A stretch of 64,000 nt of DNA, taken from NCBI RefSeq assembly GCF_028201475.1, contig NZ_CP116383.1, forward strand, positions 3,286,001-3,350,000, in the 5' to 3' direction. Source of the stretch: Vibrio sp. SCSIO 43137. GTDB lineage: Bacteria > Pseudomonadota > Gammaproteobacteria > Enterobacterales > Vibrionaceae. A program made the translations under genes and the position numbers. Position 1 is the stretch's first letter. The number at the start of each line of letters is the position of its first letter. This document shows, in pieces, positions 26,700 to 42,156 of this stretch. The notes beneath the pieces are model-generated. The model saw nothing but the letters and a program-made list of their open reading frames with translations. It made no database searches and was not told the origin of the DNA.

Positions 26700-29600
26700 A
26701 TGCGCTTTACTGATGTCTTTATAAAACGTCCGGTTCTCGCAGTATCCATCAGCTTTTTGATCGCACTGCTTGGCTTTCAGGCACTGTTCAAAATGCAGGT
26801 GCGGGAATATCCGGAAATGACCAATACCGTTGTAACTGTAACAACGGGCTATTACGGTGCCAGTGCCGATCTGATTCAGGGCTTTATTACACAGCCTCTG
26901 GAACAGGCCGTTGCACAGGCAGACAACATTGAATATATGACTTCATCGTCAGTATTGGGTCGCTCTACCATTACGGTAAATATGAAGCTCAATACGGATC
27001 CGAATGCCGCTCTGTCGGACATTCTGGCAAAGACAAACTCGGTACGCTCTCAGCTACCAAGTGAATCTGAAGATCCAACGGTAACCATGTCCACCGGTTC
27101 TACCACTGCGGTACTCTATATCGGTTTTGTTAGTGACGAACTGGTTTCCAGTCAGGTAACTGATTACCTTGAAAGGGTGATTAACCCGCAGCTATTCACG
27201 GTAAACGGTGTCTCTAAGATAGATATCTACGGTGGCTCTAAGTACGCCATGCGTATCTGGCTTGATCCAGCCAAAATGGCGGCGCTGGGCCTGACAGCAA
27301 CGGATGTTATGGGTGTGCTTAAAGCCAATAACTTCCAGTCTGCAACCGGTCAGGCTACCGGTGAAATGGTGGTCTACAACGGTAGCGCTGATACTCAGAT
27401 CTCCAGTGTTGAAGAACTGGAACGTCTGGTTGTCAAAAATCAGGAAGGTAACCTGATTCGCCTGAATGATATTGCTAAAGTTAGCCTTGAGAAGAGCCAC
27501 GATACTTTCCGCGCCAGCGCTAATGGTCAGGAAGCCGTTGTTGCAGCCGTTAACGCCGCACCAAGTGCTAACCCTATTAATATTGCCAAAGACGTTCTTG
27601 CCCTGCTGCCTCAGCTTGAAAAGAACATGCCTGCCAATATTCAGATGAACGTGATGTATGACTCTACTGAAGCCATCAATGAGTCTATTCAGGAAGTAAT
27701 TAAAACCATTATTGAAGCAGCACTGATCGTATTGGTGGTAATTACCATATTCCTAGGTTCACTAAGAGCAGTATTAATACCAATCATCACTATCCCGTTA
27801 TCGCTGATTGGTGTGGCCATGGTTATGCAGATGCTCGGCTTCTCGTGGAACCTGATGACGCTACTGGCGATGGTACTGGCTATCGGACTGGTGGTGGATG
27901 ACGCCATTGTTGTTCTGGAAAACGTCGATCGTCATATCAAACTAGGAGAATCTCCTTTCCGTGCAGCCATTATCGGTACACGTGAAATTGCTATACCAGT
28001 TATTGCCATGACTCTGACTCTGGGCGCGGTATATGCACCGATCGCTATGATGGGTGGTATTACCGGTTCCTTGTTTAAAGAGTTTGCCCTAACCCTTGCT
28101 GGTTCAGTATTTGTATCAGGTATCGTTGCCCTGACTTTGTCACCAATGATGTGTTCTAAGATGCTTCTGGCCCATGCCGAGCCGAACCGCTTTGAAAGAG
28201 CCGTTCACAATGTGCTGGACAGAATGACAGATCGTTACTCCAGAATACTCTCGGTTGTAATGCAGAGACGTCCGGTGATTATCGCTTTCGCGTTTATCGT
28301 ATTTGCCAGCCTGCCGATGCTATTCAAATTTATCCCGAGCGAGCTTGCTCCATCTGAGGATAAAGGGGTGGTAATGCTGATGGGTACCGGCCCGTCAAAT
28401 GCCAACCTTGATTACCTGCAAAACACCATGAATGATGTAAACAAGGTTCTGACAGACCAGCCGGAACTTGAGTACGCACAGGTGTTTGTTGGTGTACCAA
28501 GTTCGAATCAGGCCTTTGGTATCGCAACTATGTTGCCATGGAGTCAGCGTGAAGCGAGTCAGGCAGAAGTAACTAACCGTGTTGGTAAACTGGTGAAAGA
28601 CATTCCGGGAATGTCAGTAACGGCATTCCAGATGCCTGAACTACCTGGTGCAGGTTCCGGCCTGCCGATTCAGTTTGTGATTACCACACCGAATAACTTT
28701 GAAAGCCTGTATCAGATTGCTTCAGATGTTCTTGTGGCAGCCTCTACCAGCCCTTACTTTGTTTATACAACTATCGACCTGAACTACGATTCTGCAACAA
28801 TGAAGATCAGCATCGATAAAGACAAAGCGGGAGCTTATGGCGTTACCATGCAGGACATTGGTGCAACCTTGAGTACTATGATGGCAGACGGTAACGTAAA
28901 CCGTATCGACTTTAACGGACGCGCTTATGAAGTGATCCCGCAGGTTGAGCGTAAATACCGCCTGAACCCAGAGTCAATGAACAGTTATTACGTGCGTTCA
29001 TCGACGGGTAGCCCAGTACCTCTGGGAAGCTTAATCAGCATTGAAGTCGTATCAGAGCCACGCTCTCTTCCTCACTTTAATCAGCTAAACTCTGCCACAA
29101 TCGGTGCCGTTCCGTCTCCGACGGTAGCAATGGGTGATGCGATTAATGAGTTTGAGAAGTTTGCTCAGGAAATTCTTCCGTTAGGTTACAGCCATGACTA
29201 CATGGGTGAAGCAAGACAGTATGTAACTGAAGGTAACTCGTTATATACCACCTTTGGCCTGGCACTCGCTATTATCTTCCTTGTGCTTGCGATTCAGTTT
29301 GAATCGGTTAGAGATCCACTGGTTATTATGGTTTCGGTTCCTCTGGCCATCTGTGGTGCCTTGATTGCCCTTGCATGGGGTGCGGCAAGTATGAACATCT
29401 ACTCTCAGGTAGGTCTGATTACGCTGGTTGGCCTGATAACCAAGCACGGTATTCTTATCTGTGAGGTTGCCAAAGAAGAACAGCTGCACAACCAGAAAAA
29501 CCGTATGGAAGCCGTTATGGAAGCAGCCAAAGTACGTCTGCGTCCAATCCTGATGACAACAGCAGCTATGATTGCCGGTTTGATCCCGTTAATGTATGCA

Positions 29601-29816
29601 ACCGGCGCCGGTGCTGCACAGCGATTCAGTATTGGTATCGTAATCGTAGCCGGTCTTGCTATTGGTACTCTGTTTACTCTGTTTGTACTGCCGGTGATTT
29701 ACACCTATCTGGCAGAAAAACATAAACCACTTCCGGTATTCCTTGAAAAAGATGAACTGGAAGAGCTTGCCGAAATCAATAAAGCTGATGCTGCTGAGAA
29801 GCAGTTAGCTAACTAA
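26700..29816 (+). CDS. vexB: RND multidrug efflux pump (VexB-like)
   Basis: A 1038-residue inner-membrane proton/drug antiporter of the AcrB/HAE1 family. The N-terminus MRFTDVFIKRPVLAVSISFL, the two large periplasmic loops and twelve helices have the usual layout. The proton-relay Asp pair is present in LVVDDAIVVLENVDRH. The C-terminus is short and charged. The substrate range cannot be predicted; by position it is the orthologue of V. cholerae VC0164. A strong terminator follows. Confidence 0.92.
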   Translation: MRFTDVFIKRPVLAVSISFLIALLGFQALFKMQVREYPEMTNTVVTVTTGYYGASADLIQGFITQPLEQAVAQADNIEYMTSSSVLGRSTITVNMKLNTDPNAALSDILAKTNSVRSQLPSESEDPTVTMSTGSTTAVLYIGFVSDELVSSQVTDYLERVINPQLFTVNGVSKIDIYGGSKYAMRIWLDPAKMAALGLTATDVMGVLKANNFQSATGQATGEMVVYNGSADTQISSVEELERLVVKNQEGNLIRLNDIAKVSLEKSHDTFRASANGQEAVVAAVNAAPSANPINIAKDVLALLPQLEKNMPANIQMNVMYDSTEAINESIQEVIKTIIEAALIVLVVITIFLGSLRAVLIPIITIPLSLIGVAMVMQMLGFSWNLMTLLAMVLAIGLVVDDAIVVLENVDRHIKLGESPFRAAIIGTREIAIPVIAMTLTLGAVYAPIAMMGGITGSLFKEFALTLAGSVFVSGIVALTLSPMMCSKMLLAHAEPNRFERAVHNVLDRMTDRYSRILSVVMQRRPVIIAFAFIVFASLPMLFKFIPSELAPSEDKGVVMLMGTGPSNANLDYLQNTMNDVNKVLTDQPELEYAQVFVGVPSSNQAFGIATMLPWSQREASQAEVTNRVGKLVKDIPGMSVTAFQMPELPGAGSGLPIQFVITTPNNFESLYQIASDVLVAASTSPYFVYTTIDLNYDSATMKISIDKDKAGAYGVTMQDIGATLSTMMADGNVNRIDFNGRAYEVIPQVERKYRLNPESMNSYYVRSSTGSPVPLGSLISIEVVSEPRSLPHFNQLNSATIGAVPSPTVAMGDAINEFEKFAQEILPLGYSHDYMGEARQYVTEGNSLYTTFGLALAIIFLVLAIQFESVRDPLVIMVSVPLAICGALIALAWGAASMNIYSQVGLITLVGLITKHGILICEVAKEEQLHNQKNRMEAVMEAAKVRLRPILMTTAAMIAGLIPLMYATGAGAAQRFSIGIVIVAGLAIGTLFTLFVLPVIYTYLAEKHKPLPVFLEKDELEELAEINKADAAEKQLAN

Positions 29817-29840
29817 AGATACCGGTAAGCTAACAAAGAA

Positions 29841-29866
29841 AAGGTCGCTTTTGCGGCCTTTTTTAT
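29841..29866 (+). terminator. Terminator of the efflux operon
   Basis: AAGGTCGC pairs with GCGGCCTT (one G-T pair) around a TTTT loop and is followed by TTTTATTT. Confidence 0.9.
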
Positions 29867-29927
29867 TTAGCGACAAAACCATTCAGATTGAATAGAATAA
29901 GCGCAAATAGAAAGGAGTTTATGCCCA

Positions 29928-30182
29928 ATGTTTGATGCAAAAAAGATAGAGCAGATTGCAAAGCAGATTCATGAGTCAATGCCTCAGCCGGTGAAAGAGC
30001 TGGGTTCAGATGTTGATCAAAAGGTTCGTCAGGTAATTCAGGGACAACTGAATAAACTTGATATCGTTAGCAGAGAAGAGTTTGATGTGCAGACACAAGT
30101 ACTGCTTCGTACCCGTCAGAAATTGACAGAAATGGAACAGAAACTGGCTGACCTTGAAGCAAAACTGGCTGATAAAGAGTAG
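29928..30182 (+). CDS. ubiK: Ubiquinone biosynthesis accessory factor UbiK
   Basis: An 84-residue protein of the UbiK/YqiC (BMFP) family. It has an N-terminal amphipathic stretch ([20 protein letters not shown]) and a C-terminal coiled coil ([21 protein letters not shown]) that trimerises. It helps the Ubi complex work efficiently under aerobic conditions by binding lipids and UbiJ. It stands alone between two terminators. Confidence 0.9.
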   Translation: MFDAKKIEQIAKQIHESMPQPVKELGSDVDQKVRQVIQGQLNKLDIVSREEFDVQTQVLLRTRQKLTEMEQKLADLEAKLADKE

Positions 30183-30205
30183 ATAACTTTACCCTGTTCA
30201 AATAG

Positions 30206-30234
30206 AAAAAGGCCTGTTTAACAGGCCTTTTTTG
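30206..30234. terminator. Bidirectional terminator between ubiK and ilvC
   Basis: AAAAAGGCCTGTT and AACAGGCCTTTTTT form a perfect stem with T-runs on both strands. Confidence 0.93.
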
Positions 30235-30251
30235 TATTCAACTGGAAGCCA

Positions 30252-31736
30252 TTAACCGCCTACGGCGATACGCTTCATATCCGTCATATAGCCACGTAGC
30301 TCTTCACCGATATATTCAACCGGGTGATTGCGGATAACATCGTTCACTTCAATTAGGGTGGCGTTATCAACCTGATTCGAAGACTCTCCCAGACCTTTAC
30401 CGATTACGTCAGTACCAACATTCGGCATAAACTTCTCGCGTAGCAGAGGAGTCGCTACGTTAGCAAACAAATAGTTTCCGTATTCCGCAGTATCAGAGAT
30501 TACTACGTTCATTTCATACAGACGCTTACGGGCAACTGTGTTAGCGATCAACGGAAGCTCATGCAGTGATTCGTAGTAAGCTGACTCATCGATGATGCCT
30601 GAAGCAGTCATAGCTTCAAACGCAAGCTCAACACCGGCACGAACCATAGCAATCATCAGGATACCGTTGTCGAAGTACTCCTGCTCAGGGATCTCAATAT
30701 CAGACTCAGGATAGTTTTCAAACGCAGTCTGACCCGTCTCTTCACGCCAGCCAAGCAGGTTTTTATCATCATTGGCCCAGTCAGCCATCATAGTGCCTGA
30801 GAACTCACCTTCAATAATGTCATCCATATGCTTGTTATAAAGCGGACGCATCAGCTCTTTCAGCTCTTCAGAAAGCTCAAATGCTTTAATCTTAGCCGGG
30901 TTAGAAAGACGGTCCATCATATGCGTGATGCCACCAAACTTAAGGGCTTCTGTAATGGTTTCCCAACCGTATTGAAGAAGTTTACCTGCATAGCCTTCAT
31001 CGATACCTTCAGCAACCATCTTCTCGTAACACACGATAGAACCAGCCTGTAGCATGCCGCAAAGAATCGTCTGCTCACCCATCAGGTCAGACTTAACCTC
31101 TGCTACAAATGAGGACTCAAGACAGCCAGCGCGATGACCACCTGTTGCCGCTGCCCATGCTTTAGCGATATCCCAGCCTTCCTGCTTAGGATCATTCTCA
31201 GGGTGTACAGCGATAAGAGTCGGAACACCGAACCCACGCTTATACTCTTCACGAACCTCAGTTCCCGGGCACTTAGGTGCAACCATAACAACAGTAAGGT
31301 CCTTACGAATCTGCATGCCTTCTTCAACGATGTTAAAGCCGTGGGAATAGCCTAGTGCTGCGCCTTCTTTCATCAGAGGCATTACGGTTTCAACTACGTT
31401 TGTATGCTGTTTGTCCGGAGTCAGGTTTACTACCAAGTCTGCCTGAGGAATCAGGGTCTCATAGCTACCCACCTCAAATCCATTCTCAGAAGCATTTCTG
31501 AATGACTGACGCTTTTCATCGATGGCAGCCTGACGAAGCGCATAGGCCACATCCAGACCCGAATCACGCATGTTAAGACCCTGATTAAGCCCCTGAGCAC
31601 CACAACCTACGATGACCACCTTCTTACCTTTCAGATAATCGGCTTCAGATGCAAATTCTTCACGATCCATAAAGCGGCAACGACCTAGTTGATCAAGTTG
31701 CTCACGCAGGTTTAGGGTATTGAAATAGTTAGCCAT
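30252..31736 (-). CDS. ilvC: Ketol-acid reductoisomerase, long (class II) form
   Basis: A 494-residue NADPH- and Mg-dependent enzyme for the second common step of isoleucine/valine synthesis. The NADPH fold shows [16 protein letters not shown], and the following [12 protein letters not shown] loop fits the class II NADP-binding region. The knotted C-terminal domain is duplicated, as in the enterobacterial form. It is divergently transcribed from ilvY with a 132-base regulatory gap, and its terminator is shared with ubiK. Its pathway partners ilvGMED are at the other end of the window. Confidence 0.97.
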   Translation of the reverse strand: MANYFNTLNLREQLDQLGRCRFMDREEFASEADYLKGKKVVIVGCGAQGLNQGLNMRDSGLDVAYALRQAAIDEKRQSFRNASENGFEVGSYETLIPQADLVVNLTPDKQHTNVVETVMPLMKEGAALGYSHGFNIVEEGMQIRKDLTVVMVAPKCPGTEVREEYKRGFGVPTLIAVHPENDPKQEGWDIAKAWAAATGGHRAGCLESSFVAEVKSDLMGEQTILCGMLQAGSIVCYEKMVAEGIDEGYAGKLLQYGWETITEALKFGGITHMMDRLSNPAKIKAFELSEELKELMRPLYNKHMDDIIEGEFSGTMMADWANDDKNLLGWREETGQTAFENYPESDIEIPEQEYFDNGILMIAMVRAGVELAFEAMTASGIIDESAYYESLHELPLIANTVARKRLYEMNVVISDTAEYGNYLFANVATPLLREKFMPNVGTDVIGKGLGESSNQVDNATLIEVNDVIRNHPVEYIGEELRGYMTDMKRIAVGG

Positions 31737-31846
31737 TCTTTGACTCCTTTAAAGAAACTGTCCGTTGGTCAGCGGCTTATGCGCTGAATATCCTCATACT
31801 AATGCAGGATTTAGGTTGCTTAAAGTGATATATTCACAATAACTTA

Positions 31847-31861
31847 TTGCAATAAATGCAA
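31847..31861. promoter_or_regulatory. Putative IlvY operator
   Basis: TTGC-7N-GCAA (TTGCAATAAATGCAA) lies in the ilvC-ilvY divergent gap, eight bases before the ilvY start. The E. coli IlvY sites have the same TTGCAA-type inverted arms. IlvY activates ilvC when acetolactate or acetohydroxybutyrate is bound. Confidence 0.65.
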
Positions 31862-31868
31862 CGTGACT

Positions 31869-32759
31869 ATGAATATCAAAACACTTCAGCTTTTTATCCA
31901 TCTTTGCGAAAGCAAAAGTTTCAGCAAGACAGCTACGACAATGCATATCAGTCCTTCAGCGCTTAGTCGTCAGGTGCAAAAACTCGAGGAAGAAGTGGGA
32001 GAAGCACTGTTTATCCGCGACAACCGTAGCGTTGATTTAACCAATGCGGGAAGAAAACTACTTCCCGTTGCTTTGTCCATTACCAATGAATGGTTTGATT
32101 TCCGCTCAGAACTGACAGAAAGCAGTAGTGTTTTGCAGGGTGAGATTCATCTGTTCTGTTCAGTAACCGCCAGTTATAGCCATTTACCAGATCTGCTGAA
32201 TGATTTTCGCCTGACCTATCCCCAGATTGAATTAAAGATCTCTACCGGCGATCCGGCACAGGCAATTGATAAAGTACTAGAAGGGAATGCAGATATTGCC
32301 ATTGCCGCAAAACCGGAACAGTTACCCGGAAAACTAGCTTTTGAAGTTATCAGCCATATTCCATTATCGGTAATTGCCCCTAGCGGAATAAGCAGCTTCT
32401 CTCAGGAACTAAAAAAAGAGCAGCCTGACTGGTCTTCTATTCCTTTTATTCTTCCGGAAGCCGGCACTGCAAGAGAAAGAGCAAACCTGTGGTTTAAAAG
32501 GATGAAAATAAAACCTTCTATCTATGCTCAGGTGTCAGGACATGAAGCTATTGCCAGTATGGTCGCTCTTGGTTGCGGAGTGGGTATTGCACCGGATGTG
32601 GTTATTAATAACAGCCCGGTAAAAGATAAGATCCAGAGACTAAAAGTCGAAAGCATTAACCCGTTTGATCTCGGAATCTGTTGCCACCGCTCTAAACTGG
32701 ATGATCCGTTGATCAAAGCACTGTGGAGTTTAGCAGAACAGAAGTTTATACAGGCATGA
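31869..32759 (+). CDS. ilvY: LysR-type activator of ilvC
   Basis: A 296-residue LysR regulator: N-terminal helix-turn-helix (MNIKTLQLFIHLCESKSFSK ... SPSALSRQVQKLEEEVG) and a substrate-binding domain. The ATG at 31869 matches the family start; a GTG two codons upstream is less likely. The divergent position next to ilvC is the conserved arrangement. The gene ends four bases before the rRNA-operon terminator stem. Confidence 0.93.
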   Translation: MNIKTLQLFIHLCESKSFSKTATTMHISPSALSRQVQKLEEEVGEALFIRDNRSVDLTNAGRKLLPVALSITNEWFDFRSELTESSSVLQGEIHLFCSVTASYSHLPDLLNDFRLTYPQIELKISTGDPAQAIDKVLEGNADIAIAAKPEQLPGKLAFEVISHIPLSVIAPSGISSFSQELKKEQPDWSSIPFILPEAGTARERANLWFKRMKIKPSIYAQVSGHEAIASMVALGCGVGIAPDVVINNSPVKDKIQRLKVESINPFDLGICCHRSKLDDPLIKALWSLAEQKFIQA

Positions 32760-32763
32760 TCAA

Positions 32764-32789
32764 AAAAGCCTCCCGATTGGGAGGCTTAT
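32764..32789 (-). terminator. Terminator of the rRNA operon
   Basis: AAGCCTCCC pairs with GGGAGGCTT around GATT; on the minus strand a T-run (complement of CAAAAAA) follows. Confidence 0.9.
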
Positions 32790-32796
32790 CAATATG

Positions 32797-32914
32797 AACC
32801 TAGCGATGTCCTACTCTCACATGGGGAAGCCCCACACTACCATCGGCGCTATTGCGTTTCACTTCTGAGTTCGGCATGGAATCAGGTGGGTCCACAACGC
32901 TATGGTCGCTAAGT
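32797..32914 (-). rRNA. rrf: 5S rRNA, distal copy
   Basis: Read on the minus strand it gives the conserved 5S core (CGACCATAGCGTTGTGGACC ... AGAGTAGGACATCG). It is nearly identical to 33095-33213 except at the ends (TTAGCGACC and CGCTAGG instead of TTGGCGACC and CGCCAGG), a compensating change in the terminal stem. It lies after tRNA-Thr. Ends are approximate. Confidence 0.93.
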
Positions 32915-32957
32915 AAAATTCTGTTGCTACCGACTCTTCTCGATAGTCAAAAATACG

Positions 32958-33033
32958 TGGTGCTGATAGGCGGATTTGAACCGCCGACCTCACCCTTACC
33001 AAGGGTGCGCTCTACCAACTGAGCTATATCAGC
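32958..33033 (-). tRNA. tRNA-Thr(GGT)
   Basis: 76 nt from GCTGATATAGCTCAG to the encoded CCA (32958-32960). The anticodon arm CCCTTGGTAAGGG gives GGT. It lies between the two 5S genes, after a terminator-like hairpin. Confidence 0.95.
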
Positions 33034-33060
33034 AGATTTTTAACTCTTCTATAAAGAGTA

Positions 33061-33085
33061 AAAGCCCGTTCAAAGAACGGGCCTT
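33061..33085 (-). terminator. Terminator-like hairpin after the first 5S
   Basis: AAGCCCGTTC pairs with GAACGGGCCTT; on the minus strand TTTTACTCTTT follows. Transcripts reaching tRNA-Thr and the second 5S must pass it, so it may be partial or overcome by antitermination. Confidence 0.75.
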
Positions 33086-33094
33086 AAAATTTAA

Positions 33095-33213
33095 AGCCTG
33101 GCGATGTCCTACTCTCACATGGGGAAGCCCCACACTACCATCGGCGCTATTGCGTTTCACTTCTGAGTTCGGCATGGAATCAGGTGGGTCCACAACGCTA
33201 TGGTCGCCAAGCA
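33095..33213 (-). rRNA. rrf: 5S rRNA, proximal copy
   Basis: The minus strand reads TGCTTGGCGACCATAGCG ... GTAGGACATCGCCAGGCT, the usual gammaproteobacterial 5S of about 119 nt. It follows the 23S gene by about 128 bases. Confidence 0.95.
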
Positions 33214-33340
33214 AAATTCTGTTTTTGATTTCACTTTTTCTAAAAAAGTGAAAACCAACAAATCGGAAAGCTGTTTAAAAGTCTTATTTACACATTCAAT
33301 GTTCTATTTGAGTCCAAAACAAAACCCCTTGGGTGTTGTA

Positions 33341-36229
<2,889 letters not shown>

Positions 36230-36570
36230 TACAACCCCAAGAGGTTTCTATGTATGGCAAACAACCAAGGTTTGTGTCTCTCATTATTTGAATGAGCGAG
36301 AGACATTTCGATTTTGCCGGACTCAAATATAAGCATCATTACTCAGTAATGTTGCTTCCAAGAACACTTGAATGTGTGTTGGTACCTAAATCTCTTATGT
36401 TTCAAAGAAAGATTCAGGATTTGAGAACTTTTAATTAGATAACAATCAATCAAGTTGTTATCTGTCAGCTTTCCAAATTGTTAAAGAGCAAAGATTTTTT
36501 CTAATTAAAGAAATAAACCATTTTTAAGAACACTTACGTCTTTTTATTGCAAAAGAAATGTACTTAAAGA
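36230..36570 (-). other. 16S-23S spacer with boxA
   Basis: It holds tRNA-Ala at its upstream side (36571 on) and a boxA-type antitermination signal TGCTCTTTAACA (complement at 36479-36490), plus processing-stem sequence flanking 23S. No other gene. Confidence 0.7.
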
Positions 36571-36646
36571 TGGTGGAGCTATGCGGGATCGAACCGCAGA
36601 CCTCTTCGCTGCCAGCGAAGCGCTCTCCCAGCTGAGCTATAGCCCC
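36571..36646 (-). tRNA. tRNA-Ala(GGC) in the rRNA spacer
   Basis: 76 nt from GGGGCTATAGCTCAGC to encoded CCA. The anticodon arm CTTCGCTGGCAGCGAAG gives GGC. A single tRNA-Ala(GGC) in the spacer, rather than Glu or Ile/Ala(TGC), is a variant used in some rRNA operons of vibrios. Confidence 0.95.
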
Positions 36647-36728
36647 ATCTAGGAAAAGCAATTCCTTTCTCTTCACTTTCTAAACCTAATCAATCTGTGT
36701 GAACACTCATCAATGCACAATCATCGTT

Positions 36729-38280
<1,552 letters not shown>

Positions 38281-38496
38281 AAGTTTTTGTGGCTCAATGA
38301 ATACTGAACATTACATAAGTAATGTTTGAATTGACTGTGCTCTTGTTGGTTTTCACTTTTGAAAAAGTGAAACAAAACAGCTCAAGGCTGCTTTCCAACT
38401 CGAATGGTCACTTCGTATCATTGAAACCGAATCGAAACCGAAGTTTCTAATTTGATTATCATCAACGAGTGCCCACACAGATTGATAGGTTTAAAT

Positions 38497-38508
38497 TGTT
38501 AAAGAGCA
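38497..38508 (-). promoter_or_regulatory. boxA antitermination site of the rRNA leader
   Basis: The minus strand reads TGCTCTTTAACA, the Nus-factor boxA consensus. The same 12-mer is found in the 16S-23S spacer. Confidence 0.85.
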
Positions 38509-38532
38509 TCGCTTCCGTGAAGCGAGGCGGCC

Positions 38533-38560
38533 ATTCTAGCGATTTAATGTGAAGTGTCAA
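38533..38560 (-). promoter_or_regulatory. rRNA promoter P2
   Basis: On the minus strand TTGACA (38555-38560), 16 bases, then TAGAAT (38533-38538) and a GC-rich discriminator (GGCCGCC). Confidence 0.75.
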
Positions 38561-38682
38561 ACACTTTTTTACTTTTTTTATCTTCGCTTTAAAAGCGTAA
38601 GAAAAAGTCACATTGCCAGGCTGGTGCCTTAACTGATTTGGCTGACTAACCCTTGTGGTGTCTGCCGTGTCAGTGAGGGCGC

Positions 38683-38710
38683 ATTATAGAGATCGAAATC
38701 ACATTGGCAA
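38683..38710 (-). promoter_or_regulatory. rRNA promoter P1
   Basis: On the minus strand TTGCCA (38705-38710), 16 bases, then TATAAT (38683-38688) followed by GCGCCC, the discriminator type of stringently and growth-rate controlled rRNA promoters. The region upstream is AT-rich like an UP element. Confidence 0.8.
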
Positions 38711-38831
38711 CCCCTTTTATTGAAATAAATTCACTTTTTTTACTGTCTGGCTGCTTTTTACCCACTAAAGGCTGATTTTACTAATTTTTGTTCTTTATTT
38801 ATGCTTGTTTAAGCTAACAAAAGGAGTGGTT

Positions 38832-39368
38832 ATGAGTACATTAAGAAGCTACAAAGGAATTTTTCCCGATATTGATGAATCAGCCTATATAGATGAGAGT
38901 GCTGTTTTGGTCGGCGATATAGTCGTTGGTGAGGATTCCAGTGTCTGGCCCCTGGTTGCAGCAAGAGGGGATGTAAATCATATTCGTATCGGCAACAGAA
39001 GTAATATTCAGGATGGTTGTGTCCTTCATGTTACTCATAAGAATGAATCGAACCCGGAAGGCTTCCCTTTACTAATCGGTAATGAAGTGACCATAGGTCA
39101 TAAGGTTATGTTGCACGGCTGCACAATCAAAGACCGGGTTTTGGTTGGAATGGCCTCGATTGTATTAGATGGTGCAGTAATAGAAAGCGATGTAATGATA
39201 GGGGCTGGCAGCCTTGTCCCGCCCAATAAGACACTTGAGAGTGGCTACTTATATGTCGGAACACCTGTTAAGCAGGCCCGCCCCCTTAAAGATTACGAAC
39301 GGGCATTTTTAACTAAATCAGCAGAAAACTACGTTCAGAATAAGAATGAGTATCTTACAGATATCTAA
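38832..39368 (+). CDS. Gamma-class carbonic anhydrase family protein (YrdA-like)
   Basis: A 178-residue left-handed beta-helix protein. Hexapeptide repeats run from about residue 25 to 150 (VLVGDIVVGEDSSVWPLVAA, VTIGHKVMLHGCTIKDRVLV). Metal-ligand-type His residues lie in VLHVTHK, TIGHKVMLHG. The ATG at 38832 follows AAGGAG; a TTG nine codons upstream is rejected. Most bacterial members have uncertain enzymatic activity. It converges with the DUF1488 gene, sharing four bases at the stops. Confidence 0.88.
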   Translation: MSTLRSYKGIFPDIDESAYIDESAVLVGDIVVGEDSSVWPLVAARGDVNHIRIGNRSNIQDGCVLHVTHKNESNPEGFPLLIGNEVTIGHKVMLHGCTIKDRVLVGMASIVLDGAVIESDVMIGAGSLVPPNKTLESGYLYVGTPVKQARPLKDYERAFLTKSAENYVQNKNEYLTDI

Positions 39369-39628
39369 CTTATCTCAATCTGACCAGATGAGTTAAATGA
39401 TTCCTCTTCTATTAACTCTTCAGCGAGCTCTTCTATATCAAAGCGGTATTCAGAAAATACCAGGAGAGCTTGCTGTTCACCGGCAATGTTCTTGCCACTT
39501 AGCTTAGCCAGCTTATTAACGGAAATAATACAGCTAATAGTGTGACCTGATTGTTGTGCCGGAAATTCTATACACTCTGATTCTGCAAGCCACTGTTGAA
39601 GATCAGGAAATAGTATTGACTGGTTCAT
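39365..39628 (-). CDS. DUF1488 family protein
   Basis: A small 87-residue acidic protein (MNQSILFPDLQQWLAESECI...ELAEELIEEESFNSSGQ), of unknown function. It begins one base after the aroE stop, so it is the last gene of the tsaC-hemF-aroE run and probably translationally coupled to aroE. The same neighbour order (aroE then DUF1488) occurs in V. cholerae. Confidence 0.8.
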   Translation of the reverse strand: MNQSILFPDLQQWLAESECIEFPAQQSGHTISCIISVNKLAKLSGKNIAGEQQALLVFSEYRFDIEELAEELIEEESFNSSGQIEIS

Positions 39629-39629
39629 A

Positions 39630-40454
39630 TTACTCCTGCAGATTTTTTCTTAATTCACGAAGCACTTGTTTTGTTCCGGGTCTCAGCCCTCGCCAAAGCA
39701 TAAAACTCTCTGCGGCCTGCCCTACTAACATACCCAGGCCATCATAGACCTTGGCAGCCCCCTGTTCTTTAGCCCATTGGTTAAATGAAGTAACTCCCTG
39801 CCCGTACACCATATCGTAACTGACACTGGTGGTAGTAAATATTGCGCCACCTATATCAGGAACCTGATTATACAGACTGGCTGAGGTTGAGTTTATGATG
39901 ACATCAAAGGACTGGTTTACCTGATCCATTGGCATGGCTTCAACAGATCCATACCGGGCAAACATCTCTGCTAACTGCTGCGCTTTCTCATAAGTGCGGT
40001 TCACTATCATCAGCTTTTCCGGAGACTGATCTAGCAAAGGTTTTATTACGCCACGTGCAGCACCACCCGCTCCGATCAACAGAATTCTGCTTCCCTGAAG
40101 AATAACCTGATTTTGCAGTAAATCCTGAACCAGACCTTCACCATCGGTGTTATCACCAATAACTCCACCGTCATCAAGCTTTTTAAGGGTATTTACCGCA
40201 CCAGCCAGTTTCGCTCTTTCTGTCAGTTGATCTGCGAAACTGAACGCCTCTTCTTTAAACGGGACGGTAACATTACAACCTCTTCCCCCTTGTTGGAAAA
40301 ACTGCTCAGCAGCTGAAGCAAATTCTTCCGGTTGTTGAGTGGTGTACTCCATATTCTGCATAGTTTGCCTGGCAAACAGGGTATGGATAAATGGGGATTT
40401 ACTGTGTGAAATCGGGTTACCAAACACAAGATACTTGTCAGGTTTATCTTCCAT
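39630..40454 (-). CDS. aroE: Shikimate dehydrogenase
   Basis: A 274-residue NADPH enzyme reducing 3-dehydroshikimate in the shikimate pathway. The substrate site shows [15 protein letters not shown] and the catalytic Lys is in [11 protein letters not shown]. The NADP fold is [13 protein letters not shown] with NRTYEKA after it. The C-terminus has the [14 protein letters not shown] motif. It lies 64 bases downstream of hemF. Confidence 0.96.
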   Translation of the reverse strand: MEDKPDKYLVFGNPISHSKSPFIHTLFARQTMQNMEYTTQQPEEFASAAEQFFQQGGRGCNVTVPFKEEAFSFADQLTERAKLAGAVNTLKKLDDGGVIGDNTDGEGLVQDLLQNQVILQGSRILLIGAGGAARGVIKPLLDQSPEKLMIVNRTYEKAQQLAEMFARYGSVEAMPMDQVNQSFDVIINSTSASLYNQVPDIGGAIFTTTSVSYDMVYGQGVTSFNQWAKEQGAAKVYDGLGMLVGQAAESFMLWRGLRPGTKQVLRELRKNLQE

Positions 40455-40518
40455 AACTTCGCCTTTTCAATAAGATAGGATTACTTTGACCCTATCACTT
40501 CTGCTGCTATTCGCCAAA

Positions 40519-42010
<1,492 letters not shown>

Positions 42011-42156
42011 TCCAAGAGTGTACTAATTCTTATTCAATCTGACTAAATCTATTTACAGCATAAATAAACTTTTCCCTACGCAAACGTTTTCCTTGCGCAG
42101 TTTTCACCTTATAATGCGCAAACAGTCATATATCTAATGTGAATCAGGAGTCATGG

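Larger units (their letters stand above)
38281..38831 (-). other. rRNA leader and promoter region
   Basis: It contains the minus-strand rRNA leader with boxA and at least two sigma-70-type promoters. The last 100 bases (38711-38831) carry the AT-rich upstream region and the start region of the carbonic anhydrase gene on the plus strand. No coding sequence is seen. Confidence 0.8.
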
